A DNA stretch of 5,522 nucleotides, from positions 1 through 5,522 of the forward strand of contig JAMCYY010000009.1 in the NCBI GenBank assembly GCA_023473205.1. The letters are read 5' to 3'. Positions 1 through 5,504 of the stretch are shown here, piece after piece. The stretch is from Patescibacteria group bacterium (GTDB taxonomy: Bacteria > Patescibacteriota > Microgenomatia > UM-FILTER-40-11). The position numbers and the translations under genes are program-made. The notes under the pieces are model-generated. The model did no database searches. It was not told the DNA's origin and worked only from the letters and a program-made list of their open reading frames with translations. The first letter of the stretch is position 1; each line of letters opens with the position of its first letter.

Positions 1-888
1 TTTCTGGCTGAAGGCAAAGGGGCTTTACCAGCAGAGAATAATAATGAAGCCAGAGAAAGAATTCTGGAAATGGCAAAATTTAAAGAGGCTGGCGAAGTTT
101 TTTTAGTTGAAGAATGGCTCACAGGCGATGAAGAAAAAGGCGAAGAGTTTTCCAGTTTTGCTTTTTGTGATGGCAAAAATTTTCAAATGATTGGGAACGC
201 CCAAGATCATAAAAGAGCAAATAATTTTGATGAAGGGGAAAATACCGGTGGTATGGGTTGTAGCTCCCCGCCGTTGGTTTTAACCAAAGAGATTGAAAAA
301 GAAATTAAAGAAAAGATTTTTAGTAAAGTACTTAAAGGTTTAGCCAGTGAAGGCAGAGCTTATCAGGGGGTTTTATATTTGGGCGGAATGATCATTAAGA
401 AAAAAGGCAAACTTTGTCCTTATATTATTGAATTTAATGCTCGCTGGGGGGATCCTGAGGCGCAAGTGCTTTTGCCAGGTTTAAAAAATGATTTATACGA
501 AGTCGGGGTCGCTCTTTCTCAAGGAAAAATTCACCAGCTGAAAATTAACCATGACCATAAAGCACGCGTGGTCGTGGCCGCTGCTTCTAAAGGTTATCCA
601 GGTGATTATAGTCAGGTGAAAGGTAAGGAAGTTTTTGGTTTAGAAGAGGTAAGTAAAATTGCCGGAGTTAGACTTTATGGGGCAGGGGTTAAAAAGGAAG
701 GCTGTCATTTTTATGCCAATGGTGGAAGGCTTTTTTATCTCGTTGGAGAAGGTAAAAATGTAATTGAAGCTAGAAGTAAAGTTTACGAGGCCATGGCAAA
801 AGTTTATATTGAAGGAAATAACCTTCATTATCGGACTGATATTGGCTGGCGGGATGTCGGAAGATTAAGAAATAATTTAAGAGAATAA
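1..888 (+). CDS. purD: Phosphoribosylamine-glycine ligase (GARS), 3' part of gene
   Basis: PurD joins glycine to 5-phosphoribosylamine using ATP, the second step of cytosolic de novo purine synthesis. The frame is open from base 1, so the gene starts before the window; 295 residues are visible of a family usually about 420-430 long. The visible part is most of the ATP-grasp domain plus the C-terminal GARS domain. Recognisable blocks are AQDHKR followed by NTGGMG (around codons 67-86), GVLYLGGMI (about 124-132) and the metal/ATP-binding block IEFNARWGDPEAQ (about 143-155), where the usual form is EFNxRFGDPE. The end, including GGRLFYLVGEGKNVIEARSK and HYRTDIGWRDV, is the typical C-terminus. 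The EEWLTGDE block is followed by a few extra residues (EKGEEF) compared with common versions. No lesion is visible. The gene ends 16 bases from the convergent small gene X1. A remnant of a second purD lies at 3754-3891. Confidence 0.94.
   Translation, partial: FLAEGKGALPAENNNEARERILEMAKFKEAGEVFLVEEWLTGDEEKGEEFSSFAFCDGKNFQMIGNAQDHKRANNFDEGENTGGMGCSSPPLVLTKEIEKEIKEKIFSKVLKGLASEGRAYQGVLYLGGMIIKKKGKLCPYIIEFNARWGDPEAQVLLPGLKNDLYEVGVALSQGKIHQLKINHDHKARVVVAAASKGYPGDYSQVKGKEVFGLEEVSKIAGVRLYGAGVKKEGCHFYANGGRLFYLVGEGKNVIEARSKVYEAMAKVYIEGNNLHYRTDIGWRDVGRLRNNLRE
831..849 (+). repeat. 19-bp direct repeat in the purD 3' end, copy 1
   Basis: The 19 bases tcggactgatattggctgg are identical to 3837-3855. They encode RTDIGW of the PurD C-terminus. 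This is the longest perfectly matching run between the two purD ends, which otherwise differ at about one base in five. Confidence 0.9.
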
Positions 889-904
889 TGTTGAAAGATG
901 AAAA

Positions 905-1130
905 TTAATGAAGGGACATTGTTTGGTTTTTCAATTCTTTAATTAGTCCATATCCAGCTGAAAGCAAGGTAATACCAGCCCCCATACATCTTAATGTTAA
1001 TGGACCATCAATTAAAAGGCCGGTATCGACAATTATTCCGGCAAAGCTTACAAGATGCTCCTTAATAAGATTCCTGAATTGATTGATGGTTACTTTCTGA
1101 ACCTTGGCTTGTTTTTAATCTTTCAATCAT
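905..1130 (-). pseudogene. Small orphan gene X1, frame-broken; paralogue of X2
   Basis: No known family is recognised. ATG at 1130 opens 22 codons (MIERLKTSQGSESN...) that stop at 1062-1064. A second frame, open from 1114 down to the stop at 905-907, reads NLIKEHLVSFAGIIVDTGLL and later MGAGITLLSAGYGLIKEL. Joining them near 1062-1075 gives about 74 residues with two hydrophobic stretches, possibly a small membrane hairpin. The case for a real gene is that X2 (3896-4118) has the same pattern (ENL...H...FAG..V.TGL...G.GI..LSAG) and the same tail-to-tail position behind a purD end. Relative to X2, X1 looks as if it lost two bases in the CAG-GA-AT region, giving a total length of 3n+1. There is no clear Shine-Dalgarno; a TATAAT (1139-1144, minus) lies 8 bases before the ATG, which might suit a leaderless mRNA. 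It may be a pseudogene, a sequence error or, less likely, recoding. Confidence 0.55.
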
Positions 1131-1159
1131 TAGTTTAAATTATACTCTTTGAGTGATTT

Positions 1160-1634
1160 TTAGAGATTGCCGAAGGGATTCTCTAACATTCCGGCAACAG
1201 TATGTAAGTTTTCATTATTTAGATAAACATTGTTTTTTTCCGCTCTTTGGAGTATTCCTTCTTGAACCATCCAATAATCTTCTTGCTTTCTATTTTTTCC
1301 TAGACCTGAAATTCTAACACCAAATTCATAACCATTCTTGGCATCTTCTACAGAAACTTCTCCTCGTCCCGCTGCCCGGATGGCTGATTGAATTACTCTA
1401 CCCAAATCTAACCCTTTTTCTCTAATTTCTGTTTCAAGTTCGTCGATTGTCTGGCACAAAAGAGCCTCTCTTTCAGATTTTTTTGAATAAGCTAAGCATA
1501 ACTTTTTTATAAAATTCTTCTCCAATAGCTCTTTCGTTAAATCTTAATTCTTGTTTTATTTGCCAACGGCTAAGCCATCCTAGTCCTATTCTGTTTAGAC
1601 AACCCGTTTTTTCATTAAATTGTTCAGCTGACAT
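1160..1634 (-). pseudogene. Orphan gene B, about 157 residues with one frameshift
   Basis: Family not recognised. ATG at 1634 follows a good Shine-Dalgarno and opens MSAEQFNEKTGCLNRIGLGW..., which runs 53 codons to a TGA at 1473-1475. The neighbouring frame then continues from the region of the A6 run (minus strand; 1503-1508) to the TAA at 1160-1162, reading KKLCLAYSKKSEREALLCQT and onward. Removing one A from the run gives a smooth join (EEFYKK|LCLAYSKK). The product looks soluble and charged, with a likely helical middle (TIDELETEIREKGLDLGRVI) and a C-terminus ending NPFGNL. A TTG at 1525 in the second frame could start a 121-residue protein, but it has no good RBS and would lose the well-initiated N-terminus. 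B lies between C and X1 on the same strand, 29 bases before the X1 ATG. Homopolymer-run decay or a base-call error is the likely cause. Confidence 0.65.
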
Positions 1635-1641
1635 AAAATTA

Positions 1642-1651
1642 CTTCCTTTCC
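1642..1651 (-). promoter_or_regulatory. Shine-Dalgarno of gene B
   Basis: The minus strand reads GGAAAGGAAG followed by 7 bases and ATG at 1634. This site fixes the true start of B upstream of the frameshift and shows that the first 53 codons are a real gene beginning. Confidence 0.7.
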
Positions 1652-1679
1652 GAAAGTATTTTAGTAATATTAATTTGGG

Positions 1680-1688
1680 ATAATACCA
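1680..1688 (-). promoter_or_regulatory. Possible extended -10 promoter for gene B
   Basis: The minus strand reads TGGTATTAT, a TGn-TATTAT extended -10, about 45 bases before the B start codon and upstream of its RBS. No convincing -35 box is present at 17 bases. In AT-rich DNA such matches arise by chance, so this is tentative. Confidence 0.28.
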
Positions 1689-1730
1689 TAAACTAATTAG
1701 GAAAACTAGACAAAGAGAATTTAATCACCA

Positions 1731-2070
1731 TTAAGATGTTGGTCCTTGGAACCAATCCAGTAATTTATTTAAGTCGGCAAAAGAATCTGGGGGGAAAACA
1801 CCTTCTCTTAGAGCATAAGGATTTGTGTAACCGTCCCAGTTACGGTCTGGAATTAATAGCCTGGCTTGAGTTTTCTCTTCTAATGGTTTATCAATCCAGG
1901 GGATATCAACAAAAGAAAAACCCATTCCGGAGACTGAGGTTTGTTCACCTAAAATTAGACGACGTAAAACGAGTCCTTATTAAATTATCTCTTTGGTGAA
2001 GGAGTTTTTTCCGAGCTTGTTCCTTTTCGTACATTTCCCTTAAAAGTTTAGGTGTGCCTTCTTTGCTCAT
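1731..2070 (-). pseudogene. Orphan gene C, about 112 residues with one frameshift
   Basis: Family not recognised. ATG at 2070 opens 41 codons (MSKEGTPKLLREMYEKEQAR...), a charged, probably helical start, ending at TGA 1945-1947. A second frame, open from just before the T4 run of the minus strand (1966-1969), reads RRLILGEQTSVSGMGFSFVD and continues to TAA at 1731-1733, ending DLNKLLDWFQGPTS. Skipping one base at the run joins them (RTRF|RRLIL). The whole stretch is 3n+1 bases long. ATG at 1925 could start a 64-residue protein in the second frame, but it lacks a Shine-Dalgarno and leaves the upstream in-frame residues unexplained. The 2070 start also has no clear RBS, but a promoter-like pair sits upstream at 2102-2130. 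The gene lies upstream of B on the same strand with a 96-base gap. It is likely decayed or affected by a sequence error. Confidence 0.52.
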
Positions 2071-2101
2071 AAAAATGTTTGATGGTTTTTAATTAATTTT
2101 G

Positions 2102-2130
2102 TTTATAGCGAATTAGGTGATTTTTGTAAT
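2102..2130 (-). promoter_or_regulatory. Candidate sigma-70-type promoter for gene C
   Basis: On the minus strand ATTACA (2130-2125) and TATAAA (2107-2102) are separated by exactly 17 bases, compared with TTGACA-17-TATAAT. Transcription would start near 2095, about 25 bases before the C start codon. The surrounding DNA is very AT-rich, so chance matches are possible. Confidence 0.38.
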
Positions 2131-2264
2131 AAATTGTAAGTTAATTTTTATTATATTATAATCTATGGGTCAATATAAAAGTTTTTCTTAACCTATTGAT
2201 TTTTATAGATGTAATAGTCGGCAAGACTGTTAATTTACCAACACCGGGGGTTGACTAGCTTCAT
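2131..2264. other. AT-rich intergenic DNA
   Basis: This lies between the methyltransferase stop and the gene C promoter region. It holds a run of overlapping TATAAT-like matches (about 2151-2162). A 15-base imperfect palindrome near 2240-2253 (caacaccgggggttg) has only four perfect outer pairs and no U-tract, so I do not call it a terminator. Confidence 0.5.
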
Positions 2265-3218
2265 TTATTTTAACCTTTCGGCCATAATTTGATAGCCCAA
2301 AAGGAAATCCTCTTCGCCCAAAGTGTTTCTCTCAAAAACCAGTTTATTCGGATCCCAGCAGGTTAACTTACTCCACACATTAACACTTTTGAAACCAGTT
2401 TTTTCTAATTCCTGGATTATTTTCCAGAGAGACCAATGTTTGACCAGTTTTTCAAAATCGCCTTCCTTTATCGCTTGGACAGTTTCTTCTGGACTAAGAC
2501 CCAGTTGATCATTTTTATGGATTCCCCTGGGTCGAATAATAATTGTACCGTAGGCATTTTTTTGTACCCCATACAGGCGGAGAGCTTTTTCGTCGTGGAG
2601 ATAGCGTTTTTCCCACCATAATTTATCTCTTTCCTCCGGGGGCCACCAGAGAGTGTACAAAGAAACAGGTGAAAAGTCAGCGACAATTAAGTATCCACCT
2701 GGTGATAGCACCTGATGGGTAAAACTGAAAGCAGATTGAACTTCCTCTTCAGTTAGGAGATTATCAATTACCCCAACGCAAGTTGCGACGGCAAACGGTG
2801 CATAACCATGCTCAAACAACACTTCGGCTGTTTCTTTTTTTGTAATATCACCATGAAGGAATATTGGTTCTGTCGAAAGCGCAAAATCAGAGTAATCAGG
2901 ATTACTAGCTACTAAACTTGGGTCAAAAACTCCTTCAAAGACTTTCTTGGTTCCTGCCCTAACGGTATTGACCTCAATGTCAACGCCGACAACTTTGTGA
3001 TCAAACCAACCGTAATCATAATCTTTACTTCCTAGTTCCAGGGTACAGTCAAAGGCTTCTCGGCCATAACCACAACCCATTATTAAGATATTGCCCCATT
3101 GGTGGGCTAATGCTTCCCTTACTCTTCTTATATTCCAAGGGGCATACCATTCTCGGTGCCCATCAGCTGGTCTCTGGGCCTGGTTATTGATTTCTCTCAA
3201 AGATATTTCTCTTTCCAT
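2265..3218 (-). CDS. Class I SAM-dependent methyltransferase, substrate unknown
   Basis: This intact 317-residue protein probably transfers a methyl group from S-adenosylmethionine; the acceptor cannot be read from the sequence. The Rossmann-type order is clear: glycine-rich motif I ILIMGCGYGREA (44-55), an acidic strand end VVGVDI (76-81) expected to bind the ribose hydroxyls, GDIT (123-126), the strand FAVATCVGVIDNLLTEEE (132-149) in the motif IV place, and LSPGGYLIVADF (161-172). A tryptophan-rich insert (WWPPEERDKLWWEKRYLHDE, about 181-200) and the C-terminal part LWKIIQELEKTGFKSVNVW follow, as in small-molecule methyltransferases. No signal peptide or membrane segment is seen. The ATG at 3218 abuts the right end of the IS200 element, with no Shine-Dalgarno and an in-frame TAA in the IS hairpin upstream. 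Its native promoter and RBS are therefore missing or replaced; it lies 30 bases behind tnpA on the same strand and could be read through from it. Confidence 0.88.
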   Translation of the reverse strand: MEREISLREINNQAQRPADGHREWYAPWNIRRVREALAHQWGNILIMGCGYGREAFDCTLELGSKDYDYGWFDHKVVGVDIEVNTVRAGTKKVFEGVFDPSLVASNPDYSDFALSTEPIFLHGDITKKETAEVLFEHGYAPFAVATCVGVIDNLLTEEEVQSAFSFTHQVLSPGGYLIVADFSPVSLYTLWWPPEERDKLWWEKRYLHDEKALRLYGVQKNAYGTIIIRPRGIHKNDQLGLSPEETVQAIKEGDFEKLVKHWSLWKIIQELEKTGFKSVNVWSKLTCWDPNKLVFERNTLGEEDFLLGYQIMAERLK

Positions 3219-3225
3219 TGAATTA

Positions 3226-3245
3226 CCACGGGCTTACGCCCGTGG
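3226..3245. repeat. IS200 right-end subterminal hairpin
   Basis: CCACGGGC and GCCCGTGG form a perfect 8-bp stem around a TTAC loop. The same core (GGG..TTACG..CCC) is in the left-end hairpin. It lies between the tnpA stop (3249-3251) and the methyltransferase start (3218), and contains an in-frame TAA for the latter. Confidence 0.88.
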
Positions 3246-3248
3246 AAT

Positions 3249-3683
3249 CTAGACTAGTGCAAGCATAGCTTGTCCTAAGTCTTCTTTTTCTTGATAACGT
3301 ACGTAATTTTGAATCATATGTTCATCCAAGCCCACTGTCGAAACAAAATAGCCTGTAGACCAAACCGATCCTCCTGTTCTCAAATACCTCTCTTTGATGA
3401 AATCAAACTCTTGCTTGAGAGCTACTCCCGTATTTTGTTTCATGATCCCCACCACCTTTGCAATACTATACTTGGGTGGAAAGCTAACTACCACATGGAC
3501 ATGATCCGGTTGTATGTTTCTCTCTACATATTCGATTTCAGGATAGTATTTCCTGATCTCGTCAAGTTTGATTTCAAGGTACTTATCTACTCCCTCTGTG
3601 AGTATTTTGTAGCGGTATTTTGGTATCCAAACTATGTGGTACTGACACCGATACACACACTGGGCTTGTCTTCTTGTTTCCAT
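3249..3683 (-). CDS. tnpA: IS200/IS605-family transposase TnpA (Y1 HUH)
   Basis: TnpA is a dimeric Y1 transposase that cuts and rejoins single-stranded DNA at the hairpin ends of the element, forming a 5'-phosphotyrosine link. The 144 residues match the family length. QYHIVWIPKYRYKIL (14-28) is the typical start. The HUH metal motif is DHVHVVVSFPP with H61 and H63; the SVWSTGYFVSTVG block follows (106-118). The catalytic tyrosine is expected at Y127 in IQNYVRYQE. All key residues are present and the frame is unbroken, so the enzyme is probably active. The ATG at 3683 is the family start. Its GGAG ribosome site lies inside a hairpin (3686-3703), implying low translation. The gene is alone in its element and reads toward the methyltransferase. 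Confidence 0.96.
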   Translation of the reverse strand: METRRQAQCVYRCQYHIVWIPKYRYKILTEGVDKYLEIKLDEIRKYYPEIEYVERNIQPDHVHVVVSFPPKYSIAKVVGIMKQNTGVALKQEFDFIKERYLRTGGSVWSTGYFVSTVGLDEHMIQNYVRYQEKEDLGQAMLALV

Positions 3684-3685
3684 AA

Positions 3686-3703
3686 GTTGGATTTTACTCC
3701 AAC
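3686..3703 (-). promoter_or_regulatory. tnpA leader hairpin that masks the ribosome binding site
   Basis: On the minus strand GTTGGA, loop GTAAAA and TCCAAC form a perfect 6-bp stem-loop ending two bases before the tnpA ATG. The GGAG that would serve as Shine-Dalgarno is within its 5' arm and loop edge. Salmonella IS200 is known to have a 5' leader structure that represses tnpA translation; this looks like the same strategy. Confidence 0.62.
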
Positions 3704-3726
3704 CAAGAAGACTTAGGAACCGACTT

Positions 3727-3751
3727 CCTCCCTGGGTTTACGCCCTGGAGG
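3727..3751. repeat. IS200 left-end subterminal hairpin
   Basis: CCTCCCTGGG and CCCTGGAGG pair around TTTACG with one T-T mismatch and one bulged C. Imperfect stems of this kind are recognised by TnpA in the IS200/IS605 family. The core resembles the right-end hairpin. Confidence 0.8.
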
Positions 3752-3753
3752 GA

Positions 3754-3758
3754 ATCAA
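3754..3758 (-). other. Probable IS target pentamer TTGAT
   Basis: The minus strand reads TTGAT immediately before the left end of the element. IS200/IS605 elements insert 3' of a short fixed target that stays in the flank; TTGAT is the target established for ISDra2. On the plus strand these bases are the first in-frame codons (ATC AA) of the purD remnant. Confidence 0.6.
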
Positions 3759-3836
3759 GTTAGGAATTATTGAAGCCAGACGTAAAGCTTATGAGGCCAT
3801 GTCACAAGTTCATATTGAGGACAATAATCTTCATTT

Positions 3837-3855
3837 TCGGACTGATATTGGCTGG
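3837..3855 (+). repeat. 19-bp direct repeat in the purD remnant, copy 2
   Basis: Identical to 831-849 and in the same orientation, 3006 bases downstream. The pair brackets X1, B, C, the methyltransferase and the IS200 element. Confidence 0.9.
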
Positions 3856-3895
3856 AGAGATGTTCAAAGGTTAAGAAGAGAGTCTTTTTAAGTAA

Positions 3896-4118
3896 TTATC
3901 GCGGTGAACGTAAATCTGAGACTTGATTTGCTAAAAATACACCAGCCGAAAGGCACAGAATACCAAACCCAATACTTTGCAAGTAAACATCATTGGTTAA
4001 AAATCTTAAACCTGTTCCCACAAGTAGTCCTGCGAAAGGAAGAATATCCTTTGTGTGGGCAAGAAATAGATTCTCCTGCTTTTTGTAATTGATTATCTCC
4101 TTCTTTGATTTTTACCAA
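3896..4118 (-). pseudogene. Small orphan gene X2, frame-broken; paralogue of X1
   Basis: Family not recognised. A TTG at 4118, nine bases after AGGAAGGG on the minus strand, opens MVKIKEGDNQLQ. The C-terminal frame reads QENLFLAHTKDILPFAGLLV, later YLQSIGFGILCLSAGVFLAN, and ends at TAA 3896-3898. The two meet at the A5 run of the minus strand (4080-4084), where removing one A gives MVKIKEGDNQLQ|KQENLF and about 73 residues. The C-terminal frame alone has no ATG, GTG or TTG. Two hydrophobic segments suggest a small membrane protein. Alignment to X1 is clear through FAG, V.TGL, G.GI and LSAG, though overall identity is low, and both sit tail-to-tail with a purD end. Gene D ends 57 bases upstream on the same strand, so they could share a transcript. 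Likely decayed. Confidence 0.52.
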
Positions 4119-4175
4119 AATTTATGTCCCTTCCTGGAGCACCATAAATTAATCACCCTAACCATTTTTCCTAAT

Positions 4176-5243
4176 TTATTTTAAATGTTGTTCAATAAAA
4201 TCCTTCGTCCAAGGAGTGTCTAGGAGGTCTTGGCTATCAACTCTAACAACCATTGTTTTTCTTGGTGAGTCATTAGAACTTGCCCATTCGTGGACACTCA
4301 ACCTTTTTACCCTTTCCACCAGTTTTTCCGGTTGTTTTAATAAAGTTTTGCTAAAAACAAGTAATATTGCTCTGAAAACCTCTTCTGAAGTTTGCTTCAA
4401 ATTACTCTGATTAACTACAGTTTTTAACAAATTTGTCTGTAAACTTCTAGATATCTCTTCGATTCTTTCGGTAAAATCTAGTTTCAAGCCCCAAGGTATC
4501 TCTTCAGAAATATTTTTTAAGAAATTGGCATCAACCAAAGACAAAGCGGTCGTCGCAAATGGTTTAAATCTTTCCCAAAAACCCCTAGACGTTCTTCGGT
4601 CTGCTTCGCTTAAAGCATTCTCTAACACCTTATTAATTTTAAAAGCAAACCCTTTCTCTCCCCCCAGCAGCGGTAATAAATTTATTTCTAAAGCCCTGAT
4701 TATCTTTTCCTCTTCGATTGGTACGAAAGCTAATGGAAAAGTGGTTCGTAAAAGCCACTCGCCAATTTCTCTTGGATGAGTTTGGCTTTCTTGCCACAAA
4801 GACCCAGCAATTTCTTAAAAAATATTTAGACATAATGTATTGACGCATGGACGGTCATCGCCGGTAGACCTAATTGAAGGCATCCAAGCATAATAAACTT
4901 CTTCACAATTTTTGCCTAAAACAGGAACAAATACCAAACCATCAATAATCTCTTCATCTTTAAAAATCCGTTTAATAACATTTTCCTTAAAAGTTGGTAA
5001 TATTTTTGGCCAGGCTCTTCTCCCGACTCCTCCGTTTACCTCAGCAAGTAAACTCAACCCCCCAGATCTTACGTAGGAGGAACCATCAATTGCTGCCCTG
5101 ACAATATCGACAGGGGCTCTTGTCTGATGCCCAGGCGTCCAAGAAATAAGGGCATTTGCTTTGCCGAAAATACTCGTTGGCGCCTGACTAATTCTTTCGC
5201 GCTCTATACCTATTTCGGAAAGTTCACCTTCTGGGCTGTTCAT
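4176..5243 (-). pseudogene. Orphan gene D, about 354 residues with one in-frame TAA
   Basis: Family not recognised. ATG at 5243 opens 142 codons (MNSPEGELSEIGIERERISQ...) to a TAA at 4815-4817. The same frame then continues without another stop for over 210 codons to 4176, reading EIAGSLWQESQTHPREIGEW and ending DTPWTKDFIEQHLK. Because the frame does not change, a single substitution is the simplest explanation. The first part is glycine- and arginine-rich around VRAAIDGSSYVRSGGLSLLA; the second is largely helical and charged, with no signal peptide or membrane segment. Alternatively these are two genes, the second starting at TTG 4799 fifteen bases after the stop; it has no Shine-Dalgarno, which argues against that. 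The ATG at 5243 also lacks an RBS but has a likely extended -10 27 bases upstream. No similarity to B or C was seen. Confidence 0.6.
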
Positions 5244-5270
5244 AAAACAAATAAATATTTGATTTATAAA

Positions 5271-5279
5271 ATTATATCA
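5271..5279 (-). promoter_or_regulatory. Extended -10 promoter for gene D
   Basis: The minus strand reads TGATATAAT, a perfect TGn-TATAAT extended -10. Transcription would start near 5264, about 20 bases before the D start codon. No clear -35 is visible, which extended -10 promoters tolerate. Confidence 0.42.
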
Positions 5280-5444
5280 CCAAACAAAAAATGGTTTTGA
5301 GAAAAGAGGAGTTTCACTTTTATGATTTTTTCATTAGTATTCTTCATGTTACAATAAATTATGGTCTCTGAAATAATTTCTTGAAAAGAAACCTTTTGCT
5401 GCCGCAAGGAAAGAAATAAAGAGGTTTTGAATTGGTTATAAATA

Positions 5445-5482
5445 GTCTTGGCGGAAAGGATCGTACGACGATCCGCCAAGAC
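5445..5482 (+). promoter_or_regulatory. GC-rich nested inverted repeat upstream of the last gene
   Basis: GTCTTGGCGGA (5445-5455) is the exact reverse complement of TCCGCCAAGAC (5472-5482), an 11-bp stem. Inside it GGATCGT (5458-5464) pairs with ACGATCC (5468-5474) around ACG. The two stems compete for TCC, so the RNA could switch between an 11-bp stem with a large loop and a longer 8+7-bp stem with a GGAAA bulge. It ends 12 bases before the Shine-Dalgarno. It may be an operator, an mRNA leader structure or a translation control element; there is no U-tract for a terminator. Confidence 0.6.
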
Positions 5483-5494
5483 ACTTTGTGTGAA

Positions 5495-5504
5495 AAGGAG
5501 GTGA
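5495..5504 (+). promoter_or_regulatory. Perfect Shine-Dalgarno of the last gene
   Basis: AAGGAGGTGA matches the full anti-Shine-Dalgarno of bacterial 16S rRNA. The GGAGG core is 8 bases from ATG at 5510, ideal spacing, and fixes that start. Confidence 0.88.

Larger units (their letters stand above)
3219..3753 (-). mobile_element. IS200-type insertion sequence (IS200/IS605 family, tnpA only)
   Basis: The element is about 535 bp with a single Y1/HUH transposase gene, no tnpB, no terminal inverted repeats and no target duplication. Hairpins sit just inside both ends, the features the family uses for single-strand transposition. The left end (upstream of tnpA) is the high-coordinate side, directly 3' on the minus strand to TTGAT (3758-3754), a pentamer known as the target of ISDra2-like members. 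The right end lies a few bases past the hairpin at 3226-3245, near 3217-3222; the exact base is uncertain by 1-2 because the ends share A/T bases with the flank. The two flanks are not parts of one gene: purD remnant on one side, methyltransferase start on the other. Confidence 0.86.
3754..3891 (+). pseudogene. purD: Remnant of a second purD, last 45 codons only
   Basis: The frame ATC AAG TTA GGA ATT ATT GAA GCC ... TAA gives IKLGIIEARRKAYEAMSQVH and then NNLHFRTDIGWRDVQRLRRE, plainly the C-terminus of PurD. Against the purD end at 763-876 I count about 91 of 111 identical bases and 28 of 37 identical residues over the aligned codons. At least seven codon differences are synonymous, so both copies spent time as functional genes before this one was cut. 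The break falls exactly at the IS200 left end; no purD sequence exists on the other side of the element. The fragment has no start codon at its head and cannot make a working enzyme. It ends 4 bases from the convergent X2. Confidence 0.88.

Noticed and set aside
1736..1999. 87-codon plus-strand frame opposite gene C
   Set aside because: No ribosome site, and it is antisense to the better supported reading of C.
2240..2253. Palindrome-like caacaccgggggttg after the methyltransferase as terminator
   Set aside because: Only four outer pairs, a mismatch, too small a loop and no T-run in either direction.
2156..2254. Minus-strand stretch reading STPGVGKLTVLPTITS, resembling a P-loop
   Set aside because: Only 32 codons, no start codon, preceded by a stop and lacking any following Walker B context; probably chance.
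3291..3716. 141-codon open frame on the plus strand opposite tnpA
   Set aside because: It is fully antisense to a textbook TnpA, has no RBS and its residues resemble no domain; it is a shadow of tnpA.
905..4118. Programmed +1 frameshifting as the main explanation for the broken genes
   Set aside because: No prfB-like pattern: the slip sites differ, most have no stop at the slip position, and there is no shared stimulatory element. Decay or sequence error is simpler.
4639..4848. 69-codon minus-strand frame bridging the stop in gene D
   Set aside because: It is a different frame from both halves of D and has no RBS; D continues in its own frame on both sides of the TAA.
5264..5479. 71-codon minus-strand frame starting with TTG inside the nested hairpin
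   Set aside because: No Shine-Dalgarno, start inside the palindrome, AT-rich composition, and it spans the apparent promoter region of D.
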